Shown: piece after piece, positions 35,455-45,848 of the stretch
Layout of the letters: each line of letters starts with the position of its first letter
Numbering within the stretch: the first letter of the stretch is position 1
Assembly: GCF_027557445.1 (NCBI RefSeq)
Contig: NZ_CP106841.1
Coordinates: forward strand, 2,156,001 to 2,220,000
Direction of reading: 5' to 3'
DNA length: 64,000 nucleotides
Source: Paenalcaligenes faecalis
GTDB taxonomy: Bacteria; Pseudomonadota; Gammaproteobacteria; Burkholderiales; Burkholderiaceae_B
Made by a program: the position numbers and the translations under genes
Notes under the pieces: generated by a model
Told to the model about the DNA's origin: nothing
Database searches by the model: none
What the model saw: the letters and a program-made list of their open reading frames with translations, nothing else

Positions 35455-36519
35455 TCAATCCTTTAAATCAATTTCACCGTTATGCACCCATTCTCGCCAA
35501 ATGGCAACCAATAACGCCATTAAGACTGGGCCAATAAATAGACCCACTATGCCCATTGTTTTTACGCCCCCTACCAGACCAAAAAAGGTGGGCAAAAAAG
35601 GAAGTTTTACTGGTCCACCTACTAAACGCGGACGTAATGTTTTATCAACAATAAAGAGTTCAATCGCCCCCCATAAAAACAAGGCGATACCCGCTACCAT
35701 ATTACCCGAGCCTATTAAGTACAAAGACACTAAACTAAAGGATAATGGAGCCCCGCCGGGGATGAGGGCCATGAACCCTGTCACTGCCCCAAGCAATGCG
35801 GGGGACGGTACACCGGCAATCCAATAGGCAATACCTAGTACAACCCCTTCACCTATCGCTATGACCCCCATCCCAGTCACTGTGGAGTTTACGGTTGCAG
35901 GAACTACGCGTGAAAAACGCTGCCACCGAGTCGGCAAAATGCGCTCCCCGACGATATCTATTTGCGATAAGATCCGATCGCCATCCTTATATACAAAAAA
36001 CAAAGTAATTAATAAAAACAGCAGGGTCAACAAAAGATGGAATACATTACCGGTAGCACTAAGGACCATTCGATAAATATTTCCTAAGTGCTCTCCACTC
36101 ACTATCTCTACCAGCGCCCCTAAAGCATGTGGCTCACCTAAATAAAGCTGCCAATACTCGGCCATTCTGGGCCCGACGATAGGCAATGCGGGAATCCAGT
36201 CAGGAACCGCTACCCCATAGCGATTCGCCGCCAAAGCCCAGATAATGAACGAGCTTGCCTCTTTAATGACATAAGTTAAAGCAAAGGATAAGGGAACGAT
36301 AATGACACCAATCACTATCAATAAAGCCACTGTCGCCGCAATCAGCGAACGACCATTAAAATACGCCAGTATTTTTTTATAAGCTGGCCAACTACTGAGC
36401 CCAATAATTAAAGCCCCTAACACGGGAACAATAAAGTCTTGTAAAAAAAACAGGCCCGCTAATACCACTAAAAGTAGTAACCAGCGGGCGATAAGAAACG
36501 GGGGTAATACAGGATGCAT
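35455..36519 (-). CDS. AI-2E family transporter (YdiK/PerM-like)
   Basis: 354-aa membrane protein with seven or eight hydrophobic segments and the family layout: an N-terminal pair of helices (FLQDFIVPVLGALIIGLSSW), a central soluble region, then GIAYWIAGVPSPALLGAVTG, FMALIPGGAPLSF and a C-terminal FLPTFFGLVGGVKTMGIVGL. The family exports small solutes or ions; autoinducer-2 export is established only for a few members. The nadE gene ends eight bases upstream of... its start, so the two may be cotranscribed in the order nadE then this gene. Confidence 0.87.
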   Translation of the reverse strand: MHPVLPPFLIARWLLLLVVLAGLFFLQDFIVPVLGALIIGLSSWPAYKKILAYFNGRSLIAATVALLIVIGVIIVPLSFALTYVIKEASSFIIWALAANRYGVAVPDWIPALPIVGPRMAEYWQLYLGEPHALGALVEIVSGEHLGNIYRMVLSATGNVFHLLLTLLFLLITLFFVYKDGDRILSQIDIVGERILPTRWQRFSRVVPATVNSTVTGMGVIAIGEGVVLGIAYWIAGVPSPALLGAVTGFMALIPGGAPLSFSLVSLYLIGSGNMVAGIALFLWGAIELFIVDKTLRPRLVGGPVKLPFLPTFFGLVGGVKTMGIVGLFIGPVLMALLVAIWREWVHNGEIDLKD

Positions 36520-36527
36520 AAGATCAG

Positions 36528-37373
36528 TTAGTGTGCTGCTGAAAGAGGTGAGGCAGGGAGCTGTCGTTTATGTTCTCCGCTGCGATAGTGACGCAAAATA
36601 ATATCAAACGCCTGCGTAGACACCTCGTGCCCTGTTAAAAAAGCATCTATTTCTTTATAGCTTAAACCAAAGGCTAGCTCGTCTGGACGCAATGGAGTGA
36701 GAGATTCCAAATCTGCGGTTGGGGCTTTTTCAATTAAATGCAAAGGCACCTCTAGTTGTACCGCAATATCACGCACCTGTTCTTTTACTAGGCCAGCTAA
36801 AGGCATTAAATCAGCCGCCCCATCACCGTACTTTGTAAAGAACCCCATCAACACCTCTGCAGCATGATCACTACCTAACACTAAACCTGAATTGGCGGCA
36901 GCCACCGCATAGCACATCACCATGCGTTGACGGGCTTTTACATTACCCATCACAAAATCTTGTTGTCCCGCTGAACTAAAACTTTGTCCCGCCTGACGTA
37001 GCGAATGCAAGACCGCATCAGTAGCGGCCTGAATGTTAATACTTAACACCCGATCTGGTTGAATATGGCGTACCGCGGCATCCGCGTCTACCGCATCCGC
37101 CTGCACACCATAGGGTAAACGCAGCGCAATAAACTGCGCCTCTAGCCCCTCATCACGTAACTGCTCTACGGCACGCTGAGCCATGCAACCCACCACTAAC
37201 GAATCAATGCCTCCGCTAATACCTATCACTAGACTACGCGCGCCACTGCGGCGCAGGTAGTCTTTAATGAACTGGACGCGATGCATCAGTTCATCTGCGG
37301 CCTTCGTCACTGATTTAACACCTAATTCAGCAATGATTTGTTGTTGAATATGTTTCTGCTCTGGACTCAGCAT
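36528..37373 (-). CDS. nadE: Ammonia-dependent NAD synthetase
   Basis: 281-aa enzyme converting nicotinate adenine dinucleotide, ATP and NH3 to NAD. It has the PP-loop LVIGISGGIDSLVVGCMAQR and the downstream KARQRMVMCYAVAA, GSDHAAEVLMGFFTKYGDGA and LVKEQVRDIA segments. The length matches the single-domain, glutaminase-free class (about 275 aa). It is 25 bases after ilvD in the same direction. Confidence 0.94.
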   Translation of the reverse strand: MLSPEQKHIQQQIIAELGVKSVTKAADELMHRVQFIKDYLRRSGARSLVIGISGGIDSLVVGCMAQRAVEQLRDEGLEAQFIALRLPYGVQADAVDADAAVRHIQPDRVLSINIQAATDAVLHSLRQAGQSFSSAGQQDFVMGNVKARQRMVMCYAVAAANSGLVLGSDHAAEVLMGFFTKYGDGAADLMPLAGLVKEQVRDIAVQLEVPLHLIEKAPTADLESLTPLRPDELAFGLSYKEIDAFLTGHEVSTQAFDIILRHYRSGEHKRQLPASPLSAAH

Positions 37374-37398
37374 GATAATTCCGTAGAGTTAAGTAAAA

Positions 37399-39264
37399 CT
37401 ATTTACGTAAAATTTGGCTTACATCACGTACCGCACCACGGTCAGCGGACGTAGCCAAGGCCGCATAAGCACGTAATGCCTGAGAAACGACTCGACCACG
37501 CTCTTCGGTAGGTTGCCATGCGTCTTTGCCTCGGGCATTCATTGCATCTCGACGTGCCTGCAGGGTCTCGTCGCTAACGGCTAAATGAATACGACGATTC
37601 GGAATATCAATCTCAATCGTATCGCCGTCTTCGACTAAGGCGATATTGCCACCTTCTGCCGCCTCTGGTGAGGCATGACCAATCACCAAGCCCGAGGAGC
37701 CACCCGAAAAACGACCATCAGTTAGCAAGGCGGCATGTTTGCCTAAGCCCATTGATTTTAAGTAAGACGTGGGATAGAGCATTTCTTGCATACCCGGGCC
37801 ACCTTTAGGGCCTTCGTAGCGAATGATAACCACATCACCGGCCTTTACCGTGCCATCTAAAATACCAGCAACAGAGGACTCTTGGCTTTCAAACACGCGC
37901 GCTTTGCCCGTAAATGTCAAAATACTTTCATCCACACCTGCCGTTTTTACAATACAACCATTGATAGCTAAGTTACCGTACATAACAGCCAAGCCACCAT
38001 CTTGGGAGTAGGCGTGTTCTTTGCTACGAATACAGCCATTTTCTCGGTCTGTATCTAAGGCTTCGTAATAGCGATCCTGACTAAAGGCGACTTGGGTTGG
38101 TACTCCACCAGGAGCACTTCGATAAAAGGTATCAACTGCTTTTGCATTGTCGCCTTTTACGTCCCAACGTTTAATCGCCTCGCCCAATGTGCCGCTATGC
38201 ACATTACCTACATCCATATGTAGTAAATTGGCTCGGCCTAATTCACCTAAAATACCCATAATACCGCCAGCACGGTGCACATCTTCCATGTGGTAGTCTT
38301 CTGTTGCGGGTGCAACTTTACACAAACAAGGTACCTGACGCGAAATACGATCAATATCAGCCATCGTAAAATCAACCTCAGCCTCTTGGGCTGCGGCTAA
38401 CAAATGCAAGACGGTATTTGTTGATCCACCCATCGCCACGTCTAAGGCCATTGCATTCTCAAAGGCTTCTAGCGTCGCAATACTGCGTGGCAATACGGCA
38501 GCATCATCTTGCTCGTAGTAGCGTTTGCACAGCTCTACAATTAGCGTGCCTGCATTTTCAAACAAGCCACGGCGACGAGCGTGCGTAGCAACCAAGCTAC
38601 CATTACCCGGTAATGCCAAGCCCAAAGCCTCGGTTAAGCAGTTCATCGAGTTAGCGGTGAACATACCGGAACAAGAACCGCATGTAGGACAGGCACTGCG
38701 TTCAATGTCAGCCACTTCTTCGTCGCTAACAGAGTTATCTGCGGCCTTGACCATGGCATCCACCAAGTCCAATTTACGCACAACAGTTTTACCGTCTTTA
38801 GCGATAACCTTACCGGCCTCCATCGGACCGCCAGAGACAAAAATCACTGGAATGTTAATACGCAATGCGGCCATAAGCATTCCGGGGGTGATCTTATCGC
38901 AGTTAGAAATACACACCATCGCATCCGCACAGTGTGCATTTACCATGTATTCCACTGAATCAGCGATCAACTCACGAGAAGGCAAGGAATACAACATGCC
39001 ATCATGGCCCATCGCAATCCCATCATCCACCGCGATAGTATTGAATTCTTTGGCTACACCGCCTGCGGCTTCAATTTGACGAGCCACTAATTGGCCCATG
39101 TCTTTTAAGTGCACATGTCCTGGCACAAACTGGGTAAAGGAGTTAACCACAGCAATGATGGGTTTTTCAAAATCCCCATCTTTCATGCCGGTGGCGCGCC
39201 ACAAAGCGCGCGCGCCCGCCATATTGCGGCCATGAGTCGAAGTACGTGAACGATATTGTGGCAT
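37399..39264 (-). CDS. ilvD: Dihydroxy-acid dehydratase
   Basis: Fe-S enzyme of valine, leucine and isoleucine synthesis that dehydrates 2,3-dihydroxy acids to 2-keto acids. Cluster-ligand cysteines sit in [12 protein letters not shown] and [16 protein letters not shown]. Other signatures are [13 protein letters not shown] and [16 protein letters not shown]. The ATG at 39264 (621 aa, [13 protein letters not shown]) matches relatives; a TTG six codons upstream would extend it. It leads a minus-strand run with nadE and the AI-2E-type gene. Confidence 0.96.
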   Translation of the reverse strand: MPQYRSRTSTHGRNMAGARALWRATGMKDGDFEKPIIAVVNSFTQFVPGHVHLKDMGQLVARQIEAAGGVAKEFNTIAVDDGIAMGHDGMLYSLPSRELIADSVEYMVNAHCADAMVCISNCDKITPGMLMAALRINIPVIFVSGGPMEAGKVIAKDGKTVVRKLDLVDAMVKAADNSVSDEEVADIERSACPTCGSCSGMFTANSMNCLTEALGLALPGNGSLVATHARRRGLFENAGTLIVELCKRYYEQDDAAVLPRSIATLEAFENAMALDVAMGGSTNTVLHLLAAAQEAEVDFTMADIDRISRQVPCLCKVAPATEDYHMEDVHRAGGIMGILGELGRANLLHMDVGNVHSGTLGEAIKRWDVKGDNAKAVDTFYRSAPGGVPTQVAFSQDRYYEALDTDRENGCIRSKEHAYSQDGGLAVMYGNLAINGCIVKTAGVDESILTFTGKARVFESQESSVAGILDGTVKAGDVVIIRYEGPKGGPGMQEMLYPTSYLKSMGLGKHAALLTDGRFSGGSSGLVIGHASPEAAEGGNIALVEDGDTIEIDIPNRRIHLAVSDETLQARRDAMNARGKDAWQPTEERGRVVSQALRAYAALATSADRGAVRDVSQILRK

Positions 39265-39590
39265 TTTTATAGTCTCTAGCAAAAAAGCATAATAAAGATG
39301 TTTATGATAGACGGGTATCCCGCTTTAGGCGAATAAAAAGACCGTCAGATTAAGACAATTAGACAGAATCATGCAAACAGACGCATCTGGCACAGTATCT
39401 GGCCCCAGTCTTATTCAATATAGCTGAAATCATACGTGAATTATTTATAGGTCGAACTTTTAGCTCGTTATGGGCATCATGTTGCGCTAGAACGTGATAC
39501 AACCTTGTTTCAGTCATCCATTCTTATCACGATGAATGAGACTACCGCAGGCTTGCGTAACTCGGTATATCGCCCCTCTCTTTTACCTCT
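39265..39590. other. Intergenic region between ilvD and the small membrane gene
   Basis: About 330 bases holding the ilvD promoter and upstream signals. I see no RNA gene or clear operator. The plus strand from roughly 39404 to 39590 contains protein-like stretches in two frames (VLFNIAEIIRELFIGRTFSS, then HHVALERDTTLFQSSILITM) without a usable start. They may be a decayed gene, but I cannot name a family. Confidence 0.3.
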
Positions 39591-39764
39591 ATGAAACAAC
39601 TGCTCACTAAACCGGTTTTACTTGCCTTTTTGATCAGTCTACCTTTGTGGATTGTGATGGGTAATTACCTCTTAGCCGCTTTTAGCGCTATTTTATTTAG
39701 CTTTTTTATTGGTATGGTTCGTGCCTTGATCACGCTGTCCAAAAACTCCAAAGATCAATCCTAA
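39591..39764 (+). CDS. Small membrane protein upstream of the MidA-like methyltransferase
   Basis: 57-aa frame, MKQLLTKPVLLAFLISLPLW and onward, with two hydrophobic segments (about 8-24 and 27-48) and a charged tail (SKNSKDQS). Its TAA overlaps the ATG of the next gene (TAATG), a strong sign that it is translated. It could be an inner-membrane helper or a leader for coupled translation; I do not recognise the family. Confidence 0.6.
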   Translation: MKQLLTKPVLLAFLISLPLWIVMGNYLLAAFSAILFSFFIGMVRALITLSKNSKDQS

Positions 39765-40978
39765 TGCAGCAACTACATAGCCCTATTTATCCTAATGGTT
39801 TACCCACCTTAGAAGCAGAACTACTGCCGATTCTAGATCAAAACTACGCCTATCTCACTGAGCTTATCGTAAAAAACGCGGGCTTTTTACCCTATGATCA
39901 ATGGATGCAAGCTGTTCTGTATGCACCTGAAATAGGCTATTACAGCGGTGGCAGCACTAAATTCCATACGGCTGGCGATTTCACTACCGCCCCAGAGCTT
40001 AGCCCCTTATTTGGTCAAACCTTAGCCAATCAAGTTCAGCAAATTCTACTGCAGTGTGGAGAACATAACGTATTGGAGTTTGGCGCAGGCTCAGGCGCAT
40101 TAGCCGAGTCGCTATTGATTGCACTCAATGATCTAGGTCTTAACCACATTAACTATTCTATTCTTGAGCTTTCGCCCTCATTACGAGCGCGTCAGCAAGA
40201 GCGGTTAGCTCCGTATGCAGGTCAAGTTCGCTGGCTAGATCATTTACCCACAGACTTTGTAGGCTGCGTGATCGCCAACGAGGTGCTCGATGCCATGCCA
40301 GTACATCTAGTGCAGCGCGATACAGATGATCAAGTTCTAGAGTTAGGCGTAGCAGTCAATGCACAACCCTCTGCTCACGCCCCCTCACCTTTTGTCCTAG
40401 TCGGCCGTCCAGCCACGGGCGACCTACTGAGTACCGCCCAGCAACGATTGCCTCACATCACCGGCTATAAATCTGAAATTAACTTACAGGCAGAGAGTTG
40501 GATACGTGAAATGGGACTGTGGCTCAAAAAAGGAGCCGCCCTCCTGATTGATTACGGTTTTTCTCAACGAGAATTTTACCACCCACAACGCGCCACCGGC
40601 ACACTGATGTGCCACTTTAGGCATTTTGCGCATGATGAATCTCTAATCCTGACGGGCCTTCAGGACGTGACGGCCCACGTCGATTTCACTGCTATGGCTG
40701 ATGCAGCATTAACAGCCCGTCTAGAGGTGCTGGGTTATGTGTCCCAGGCTCACTTCCTATTGAACTGTGGCATCACGCAGTTACTAGAGCAATTACAAAT
40801 GCAGCTAGACATGGCAAATCCACGTCACGTACAAAGCTGGACCCAACAGGTCTCTGCAGTCCAAAAATTAGTGTCTGAGGCTGAAATGGGCGAGCTATTT
40901 AAAGTCATTGCCATTGCCAAAGACATAGATCCTCCACTTATTGGTTTTATGATGCGTGACCGACGCGATTTTTTATAG
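39764..40978 (+). CDS. SAM-dependent methyltransferase, MidA/NDUFAF7 (DUF185) family
   Basis: 404-aa Rossmann methyltransferase. The family opening is FLPYDQWMQAVLYAPEIGYY, then FTTAPELSPLFGQTLANQV, the SAM loop VLEFGAGSGALAESLL, VIANEVLDAMPVHLVQ and LLIDYGFSQREFYHPQR. Eukaryotic NDUFAF7 methylates an arginine of a complex I subunit; the bacterial role is not settled. It is translationally coupled to the 57-aa membrane protein upstream. Confidence 0.88.
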   Translation: MQQLHSPIYPNGLPTLEAELLPILDQNYAYLTELIVKNAGFLPYDQWMQAVLYAPEIGYYSGGSTKFHTAGDFTTAPELSPLFGQTLANQVQQILLQCGEHNVLEFGAGSGALAESLLIALNDLGLNHINYSILELSPSLRARQQERLAPYAGQVRWLDHLPTDFVGCVIANEVLDAMPVHLVQRDTDDQVLELGVAVNAQPSAHAPSPFVLVGRPATGDLLSTAQQRLPHITGYKSEINLQAESWIREMGLWLKKGAALLIDYGFSQREFYHPQRATGTLMCHFRHFAHDESLILTGLQDVTAHVDFTAMADAALTARLEVLGYVSQAHFLLNCGITQLLEQLQMQLDMANPRHVQSWTQQVSAVQKLVSEAEMGELFKVIAIAKDIDPPLIGFMMRDRRDFL

Positions 40979-40985
40979 GCCCATC

Positions 40986-41900
40986 ATGAATATCGTTCCT
41001 ACCCAAGTCTTTAGTCGGCACATTTCCATTCTTATTTTATTGACCGTAGGCTGTTGTTTTGCCAGCGCTCATATTGCAGCTCGTATTTCATTCGATCATG
41101 GCACGGGGTTATTAACTGCCGTCGTTTTTAGATCGGGCATTAGCCTGCTACTGCTCAGTGTTATTGCCATCTGGCAAAAACAAAGCCTGTCGATGAGCTG
41201 GAAAACTGCACCATGGCAGCTGGCATTAGGTTTACTGATTGTCATTCAAAGCATTAGTATTTACTCTGCAGTTTCTCGAATTCCTGTCGGCATTGCCTTA
41301 TTGGCCGCTAATACCTTTCCTGCACAGTTAGCCCTTATTTCGTGGGCTTTAGGCGGACAGCCTCCCACCCGTAAAGTCGCGATTTTAATGGGAATTATTC
41401 TCATTGGCTTATTGCTCGCCCTTGATATTCCAAGCCTATTACATTCCGATATGAGTAATATCATGCAATGGGTTATCGGTATTGGCTTTTCTTTATCTGC
41501 CGCTTTTTCTTTTGCGATTGGGCTCTGGATTACTGAACATAAGCTTCTGCATTTAAAGGGCAGCACACGTAGCTTTTACACCATGCTAACCGTGATCTGT
41601 TTTAGTTATTTCATTGGTAAATCAGAGCTTTTATTTGGCGGGATTACGTGGCCTACAGACCTAGTTGGCTGGGGCACACTTAGTCTGCTGGGCTTTTTAT
41701 ACGCTGGGGCATTTATTATGTTGTTTATGCTCGCCCCGCGCTTAAATTTAAGCCAAAATGCACCAGCAATGAACATTGAACCCATTGCCTCATTAACCTT
41801 AGGCTGGATTATCCTAGGCCAAGCGCTCAGCCCCATGCAAATGGTAGGGGGTGTGGTGGTTGTCAGCTGTATTGTGGCCTTTGCTTATACTAAGAAGTAA
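40986..41900 (+). CDS. EamA/DMT-family transporter
   Basis: 304-aa membrane protein with ten hydrophobic segments in two EamA repeats (FASAHIAARISFDHGTGLLT at the front; PAMNIEPIASLTLGWIILGQ at the back). It is a likely drug/metabolite exporter of unknown substrate. The ATG at 40986 is taken; a GTG at 40956 inside the previous gene would add ten residues. Its end overlaps the convergent cca gene by 11 bases. Confidence 0.82.
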   Translation: MNIVPTQVFSRHISILILLTVGCCFASAHIAARISFDHGTGLLTAVVFRSGISLLLLSVIAIWQKQSLSMSWKTAPWQLALGLLIVIQSISIYSAVSRIPVGIALLAANTFPAQLALISWALGGQPPTRKVAILMGIILIGLLLALDIPSLLHSDMSNIMQWVIGIGFSLSAAFSFAIGLWITEHKLLHLKGSTRSFYTMLTVICFSYFIGKSELLFGGITWPTDLVGWGTLSLLGFLYAGAFIMLFMLAPRLNLSQNAPAMNIEPIASLTLGWIILGQALSPMQMVGGVVVVSCIVAFAYTKK

Positions 41901-43026
41901 GAGCTAAGGCCTGTAGTCTGGCCTGCCATACGGCGGCTGGAATCTGTTTGCCTTGGCCCACATGGGCCTTGGCGATCGCGCCCGCATCCACCTTTTTGAA
42001 CGCTGCCGCATAACGGCCCCATTGCGCCCTATTAAACGCAAAAGCACAGCTTGCAGCATCTAATACCTGATCAAAGCGTTCTGGTCGACGCAACACATCA
42101 CAACGTTGTAATAGATTGGCAATGTCCTCGATGGATACAGCCTCTGATAGACCACGCATAAATAAAGGCAGCAAACGCGCTAACTCTTTATAAGCTGTAG
42201 GCGCCCGTAACTGCACAGCCAACTGCTCTGGCTCGGGACTCTGATAGCACAACAAGGCAAAACGTTGCTCTGTACTTAGTTCAGTTTGAACTGCACAAGC
42301 GAGTGCAGCCTCAACCGAGTGATTGAGCATTAATCCCGGCATGACGCGCCCTAACGCACCACACTCATCAAGCACCTGCATCATGCGCATCGGATGCGCC
42401 GTCAGCAAGCCTTTGTGTAACTCTTGCCATACCCGCTCAGGCACTAAGGCATCCACCTCTCCGTTCTCTACCAGCTGTTTGGCTAGCTCTGCCGTTTGCT
42501 CTGCAATGGAAAAATCAGCAAAGCGAGCGGCAAACCGTGCCAAACGTAAAAGACGCACCGGATCTTCAATAAAGGCTTCGCCTATATGGCGCAGCGTGCG
42601 CTGCTCAAGATCGTTATAGCCCTGTAAAGGATCATGTAACTGCCCTTGTGCATCCACGGCCAGGGCATTGATGGTTAAGTCTCTACGCCTTAAATCATCC
42701 GCTAAAGACACATCCACACCAGTATAAAAGGTAAATCCTTTATATCCTTTACCGGACTTACGCTCCGTTCGAGCTAAAGCAAACTCCTCTTTCGTCTTTG
42801 GATGTAAAAAGACAGGAAAATCACCGCCTACAGGAATAAATCCGCGCTGAGCCAGCTGCTCGGGTGTGGCTCCCACCACAACCCAATCACGGTCCCCTGC
42901 GGGCAAGCCAAGCAACGCATCGCGCACAGCCCCTCCTACCACATAACACTCAAGCCCCTCTAATAGCGGATCTTTGGGTGGGAAAAGGTTCTGTAATACA
43001 GGATATTGTGCGCCATGTACTGTCAT
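41890..43026 (-). CDS. cca: CCA-adding tRNA nucleotidyltransferase
   Basis: 378-aa class II enzyme that builds or repairs the 3' CCA end of tRNAs. The N-terminal nucleotidyltransferase domain shows GGAVRDALLG and the metal-binding pair in GDRDWVVVG. RRDLTINALA follows, and the ATP/CTP-selecting DPVRLLRLARFAARF motif lies at about 145-165. It lacks a visible C-terminal HD phosphohydrolase motif, so it is the shorter form. It overlaps the slt stop by one base. Confidence 0.93.
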   Translation of the reverse strand: MTVHGAQYPVLQNLFPPKDPLLEGLECYVVGGAVRDALLGLPAGDRDWVVVGATPEQLAQRGFIPVGGDFPVFLHPKTKEEFALARTERKSGKGYKGFTFYTGVDVSLADDLRRRDLTINALAVDAQGQLHDPLQGYNDLEQRTLRHIGEAFIEDPVRLLRLARFAARFADFSIAEQTAELAKQLVENGEVDALVPERVWQELHKGLLTAHPMRMMQVLDECGALGRVMPGLMLNHSVEAALACAVQTELSTEQRFALLCYQSPEPEQLAVQLRAPTAYKELARLLPLFMRGLSEAVSIEDIANLLQRCDVLRRPERFDQVLDAASCAFAFNRAQWGRYAAAFKKVDAGAIAKAHVGQGKQIPAAVWQARLQALALTS

Positions 43027-45149
43027 TACGGTAAAGAGGTTCCTGAGTTAGCAGTGGGAGCGATCGTCCCCAAGCGTTGTCTTAATGAATGCGGTTGCCC
43101 ACTAAAAACCATTGAGTAATAGGTCGCATTCGACAACACATTTTTGACATAAAGACGTGTTTCGGTAAATGGAATGGTTTCCGCAAACACAGCACCCTCT
43201 ACCGGCCCTTGCAAGCGAGCTCGCCAATTCAGGGGTCTTTTAGGCCCCGCATTATAGCCAGCAGAAGCCAGCACTTCTGATCCATTTAGCTGTTGTAAAA
43301 CCATATTTAGATAGTTGGTTCCTAAGACCGTATTTACCTCAAAATCATTCACCATTGAGGGCTGGAAATCCGTCATTCCGATTTTATTAGCGGTCCATTT
43401 TGCAGTGGCAGGCATAATTTGCATTAAGCCAGAAGCCCCCACCCCGGAACGGGCATCAGTCATAAAACGAGACTCTTGACGAATCAAACCATAAACCCAT
43501 GCAGGATCTAGGCCTATTAAACGCGCTTTCTGTGTAACGCCACCCTCAAAAGGAGCAACAAAACGTTGGCTAAAATCTATCTCTTGCTTGGTCAATAATG
43601 AGGTATTCACCACACGATCATATACATGGTTATTACGCGCTAACTCTGCGGCTGCACGCAACTGCCGATCATTCATACCCCGCAAAGCAAAGCCCCATTC
43701 AGGAGTCGCCTCTGGGCGCCAGCCCATTTTAAATAGCTCTAAAGAACGCAGTAATGCGGGACGAGTTTGTACATCCTGCATCTCAGCTAGCGTCACCGCT
43801 GCCGGTTTAGGAGGCAACGGTATCGCACGCCCTAATTCCTCATTTGCTAATTGGCCATAGAAATTTAAATCACCTGTGATCGACTCAAAGGCAGCGCGGG
43901 CCTCGGCTTTTTTCCCTTGGGCATCAAGAGCGCGGGCATGCCAATACACCCACACCGGCTCTGAGGCCTGTGCTGCAGACATTTTCTCAATCGCTTGCTG
44001 TACGTATTTCCATTCTATTGGATACTGGCGTAATTCAGCACGGACCTCCCATGCTGCGTTGTAATCCGTTTTAGGTGTATTACCGGATTTTCTGTACCAA
44101 CGTGCCGCGTCACTTTCTACACGCAAAGCAGGTACCAAACCAAACTGGCCCCATACCCAATTTAAATTATCAGCAGGGATTTTCCCTTTCCAGTTTTGCT
44201 CTATGTAATCGGCTTGAGTGGCTCGGTTCGACTCTCGACCCAAGCGAGACAAGGCCAATGACACCAACTCAATATCAGCCTGACCCGCAACCGTTGATTT
44301 TTGATTCAACCACGTACGGGGGGATTTCAACAACGCCGTGTAATCCTGCATCTGCTTACCATTAAAGATAATGGAAGCAAAGCGGCGCGCATCATTGGCT
44401 TTCCCTTGCTCTAAGGACGAGCGCATAAGATCTCGCACATCATTAAAGCCTACGACCTTATCGGCCCACAACTGATCCAATAAAGTCCAGCAGCTAGAGC
44501 CAGGTCTAAACTGATCCAGCAAGCGTTGTGTGTCTAGGGATTGCTGTGTCATATGCATCCCATAAGCTACGGCACAGCGCACCTGCGAATTACCCAAATC
44601 CGCTGGATTTAATTTATTTATCAGCGTAAAGTCACCGCCTCTAGCTGCCGCAATAGCCCAATCCCCTTTTAATCGCTGAGCCAAATACTCATCATCGTAC
44701 TCGCGCAAAAACTGCCATAACTGATCTGAAGGAACCGGACGGGTCGTGTTGTAAAGCTGTTGGCGTAAATGCCAGTAAGCAGGATAAGCCCCTAATACAG
44801 GATCCGCTTTTGCGGGCTGGACTAATTCAGCAAGACGTTTCCAGTTTTTTGCCTGCACCGCCTCTCTGGCCTCAAGAACAGCCGAGCGAGCAGCAGCAGG
44901 TACCTCAGGCAACTGCTGCCAGCGTACCGATGGAGGAGGTGCGGCGGCTTGGCTCAGAACAGGACTCGCAAGAGCTGTTACCTGCTGTGCATCCCCTGTT
45001 TTTTGATTCTTTTCACCTTGGGTAGGAGCATCTGCCCCAGCACATCCTGCTAAAAATAGACTGCCTAATAACGTTATGCTAACTAATGAACGATTTAGGC
45101 GTCTTTTCGTGCCTAAAGCCGTGTTTTTCTGATACCGTATTAACAACAT
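43026..45149 (-). CDS. slt: Soluble-type lytic murein transglycosylase, lipoprotein
   Basis: 707-aa peptidoglycan lytic transglycosylase of the Slt70 type. A signal sequence with lipobox LAGC (Cys near residue 36) suggests outer-membrane anchoring. A long helical superhelix region (about 70-530) is followed by the SLT domain: catalytic Glu in LIRQESRFMTDARSGVGASG, then LMQIMPATAKW and SAGYNAGP. Its stop overlaps the cca start by one base, so the pair is probably cotranscribed. Confidence 0.93.
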   Translation of the reverse strand: MLLIRYQKNTALGTKRRLNRSLVSITLLGSLFLAGCAGADAPTQGEKNQKTGDAQQVTALASPVLSQAAAPPPSVRWQQLPEVPAAARSAVLEAREAVQAKNWKRLAELVQPAKADPVLGAYPAYWHLRQQLYNTTRPVPSDQLWQFLREYDDEYLAQRLKGDWAIAAARGGDFTLINKLNPADLGNSQVRCAVAYGMHMTQQSLDTQRLLDQFRPGSSCWTLLDQLWADKVVGFNDVRDLMRSSLEQGKANDARRFASIIFNGKQMQDYTALLKSPRTWLNQKSTVAGQADIELVSLALSRLGRESNRATQADYIEQNWKGKIPADNLNWVWGQFGLVPALRVESDAARWYRKSGNTPKTDYNAAWEVRAELRQYPIEWKYVQQAIEKMSAAQASEPVWVYWHARALDAQGKKAEARAAFESITGDLNFYGQLANEELGRAIPLPPKPAAVTLAEMQDVQTRPALLRSLELFKMGWRPEATPEWGFALRGMNDRQLRAAAELARNNHVYDRVVNTSLLTKQEIDFSQRFVAPFEGGVTQKARLIGLDPAWVYGLIRQESRFMTDARSGVGASGLMQIMPATAKWTANKIGMTDFQPSMVNDFEVNTVLGTNYLNMVLQQLNGSEVLASAGYNAGPKRPLNWRARLQGPVEGAVFAETIPFTETRLYVKNVLSNATYYSMVFSGQPHSLRQRLGTIAPTANSGTSLP

Positions 45150-45178
45150 GGATTAGCCCTTAATAAAAAATACGCACT

Positions 45179-45799
45179 ATGTCTCAAAACTATAACCTGC
45201 GCCAAACCCTTCTGGATTTACGTTCTAAACAAGACTACAACCAAATGCGTCGTGGCGCGTTATTGATGCGTGGTCGTTTATTTACATGGCTCAATAGCTA
45301 TCGTAGCCAGCTTAATGAGTCTCAACGCAATCGGCCCTTGCATATTGCCGCCTTTTGGGCACTTGAAAACGAGCCAGACTTAGGCCCGCTATTAACTCAG
45401 TGGGCCGAAGAGGACACCATTCATATTTCATTGCCCTGCATGGTAGATGAGACAAGCCCCTTGATTTTCAAACCGTGGGATAGCTCTACCACGATGAAAA
45501 CTGCGGCCTTTGGCGTCCAAGAACCAGACACCACTGTCATTGCCCCCAACCCGGACATTATTCTGGTCCCTACACTAGGATTTACTCGTACTGGCGACCG
45601 TATCGGCTATGGAAAAGGGTATTATGACCGGACTTTAGCGCATTTCAAAGCCCAGAATCACGAAGCCATTAGTATAGGCATTGCTTGGGCTGTGGGGGAT
45701 TTGTCTAATTATAACTATAGCCCGGCTGACCACGATCAGCCTTTACACTCGGTCTTAACCGATAAGGGCTGGGCAGTGCCTGCACCTACTGTGTCATAA
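45179..45799 (+). CDS. 5-formyltetrahydrofolate cyclo-ligase
   Basis: 206-aa folate enzyme converting 5-formyl-THF to 5,10-methenyl-THF with ATP. The C-terminal signature GDRIGYGKGYYDRTLAHF is intact, with LVPTLGFTRTG before it. An N-terminal helix rich in Arg (DLRSKQDYNQMRRGALLMRG) is usual. It is divergent from slt with 29 bases between starts. The family is often named YgfA/Fau. Confidence 0.92.
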   Translation: MSQNYNLRQTLLDLRSKQDYNQMRRGALLMRGRLFTWLNSYRSQLNESQRNRPLHIAAFWALENEPDLGPLLTQWAEEDTIHISLPCMVDETSPLIFKPWDSSTTMKTAAFGVQEPDTTVIAPNPDIILVPTLGFTRTGDRIGYGKGYYDRTLAHFKAQNHEAISIGIAWAVGDLSNYNYSPADHDQPLHSVLTDKGWAVPAPTVS

Positions 45800-45848
45800 C
45801 CAAAGCAAAAGCCGTGGCTTTCAAAAGAGAGCTTTACGTGTATTCAAT

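Noticed and set aside
38525-39079. 184-codon plus-strand frame inside ilvD
   Set aside because: Antisense to the conserved Fe-S ligand region of IlvD; no independent start signal or recognisable fold.
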